A stretch of 64,000 nucleotides of DNA from contig CABIWW010000010.1 of NCBI GenBank assembly GCA_902362435.1, positions 66,017 to 130,016 of the forward strand. Reading direction: 5' to 3'. Positions 63,398-64,000 of the stretch are shown here, one piece after another. The position numbers and the translations under genes are program-made. The stretch is from Eubacteriaceae bacterium. GTDB lineage: Bacteria; Bacillota; Clostridia; Peptostreptococcales; Anaerovoracaceae. Numbering within the stretch: position 1 is the stretch's first letter; each line of letters opens with the position of its first letter. Under the pieces are notes generated by a model. That model was not told the DNA's origin, ran no database searches, and worked only from the letters and a program-made list of their open reading frames with translations.

Positions 63398-63805
63398 TCA
63401 TTCGAGCTGCGAAGTACAGTGAGGACATCTGGTGGCCTTTACCGATATCTCGCTTCTGCAGTAAGGACATTCCTTTGTCTCGGGCTCAGCTTCAGGCTTT
63501 TTGGATCTTCCCAGGGTCCCGGCGGTATTCAGCGTCTTTACGAGAACGAAAAGTGCAAATGCTACGATAAGGAAATTTATCACTGCCATGATGAATGCGC
63601 CGTATCTGAGGTCGACTCCTGCGATATTTACAGACAGATCGTTGAAGTCGACTTTTACAAGGAGACCGATAAGCGGTGAAAGGATATCGTCTACGAGCGA
63701 AGTAACGATCGCTGTAAATGCGGCACCTATTATGATGCCGACTGCCATGTCGATGACATTGCCCTTCATGGCGAAAGTCTTGAATTCATTTAAAAACTTT
63801 TTCAT
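63398..63805 (-). CDS. mscL: large-conductance mechanosensitive channel with zinc-ribbon end
   Basis: Emergency valve opened by membrane tension. 135 residues from the start at 63805 (AAGGAG upstream); a longer frame to 63877 lacks support. The N-terminal [30 protein letters not shown] is typical MscL helix S1 and TM1 (quoted in parts by family), and [16 protein letters not shown] is TM2. The C-terminus adds a two-CxxC zinc ribbon (CPYC and CPHC, 12 residues between) after a short linker, an extension not found in the E. coli protein. Unrelated to the convergent choline operon. Confidence 0.93.
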   Translation of the reverse strand: MKKFLNEFKTFAMKGNVIDMAVGIIIGAAFTAIVTSLVDDILSPLIGLLVKVDFNDLSVNIAGVDLRYGAFIMAVINFLIVAFALFVLVKTLNTAGTLGRSKKPEAEPETKECPYCRSEISVKATRCPHCTSQLE

Positions 63806-64000
63806 AATGATTTTGCACTCCTTTTTACTTGATCTAAAATTTAAGATAAAAATGCTCAATAAAACATATTTTAACATCGATCGACATAATTGTAAAACTC
63901 CTCGTATAACGGTGACAGTGTCAAGTTTCTGTAGGTTAAAAGATCGGAGACTGCCTCCCAGTATCCCATACTCTCAATAACCCGTATTTCCATATATCAG

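Overview
The window looks like chromosome from an anaerobic, spore-forming Firmicute of the class Clostridia. It carries spo0A, spoIVB and a bofC-like gene, the dgt-dnaG-rpoD order, a bacterial RNase P RNA with its mature ends, and a complete route from 4-hydroxybutyrate to crotonyl-CoA. That route together with a choline microcompartment would fit amino-acid-fermenting Clostridia such as the Anaerovorax/Emergencia group, but this placement is inference, not something the sequence proves.

Layout. 1-4168: housekeeping genes (hemW tail, glpK, the thiamine uptake and activation pair thiT/thiN, a NifU-type scaffold). 4264-8723: the abf cluster (4-hydroxybutyryl-CoA dehydratase, a small CGGC protein, 4-hydroxybutyrate CoA-transferase, 4-hydroxybutyrate dehydrogenase), in a codon style unlike its neighbours. 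8982-12268: two membrane proteins and a P-loop ATPase. 12268-17793: a 756-base gap with a sigma-54-like promoter, then an amino acid permease, a sensor kinase and a sigma-54 activator. 18035-20448: bofC-like, spoIVB, spo0A. 20451-28309: brnQ, small enzymes, an M16 protease, dut, and an odd split catalase-like pair. 28418-34397: dgt, dnaG, rpoD, trmK, nif3. 34666-35254: rnpB and tRNA-Leu.

35319-63245 is an accessory region built around choline use. It holds an SMR transporter pair, a surface-anchored PHP metallohydrolase, decayed LysR/EamA remnants, a flavodiiron fusion protein, an operon of flavoprotein, TPR, DUF4037, DUF4125 and MerR genes, and finally a microcompartment operon of about 20 genes. 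The lyase CutC is identified by its substrate tyrosine and aspartate, catalytic GCVEP and glycyl-radical RVAGYSA motifs. The implied chemistry is choline to trimethylamine plus acetaldehyde (CutC, activated by CutD), then acetyl-CoA (aldehyde dehydrogenase), acetyl phosphate (PduL) and acetate with ATP (perhaps EutQ). A PduS-like flavoprotein and a PduT-like shell protein carrying Cys38 could pass electrons out of the shell. No alcohol dehydrogenase or acetate kinase is present in the locus.

Most notable observations: three promoters with 19-20 base spacers of the MerR type stand before the SMR pair, the surface hydrolase and the microcompartment operon, and two of them share sequence; one of the two aldehyde dehydrogenases has serine in place of the catalytic cysteine; one shell protein appears to be joined to an acidic tail through a +1 frameshift at a CCC codon; and a catalase-like protein without its distal histidine is split into two overlapping genes. 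The window ends with mscL on the minus strand.
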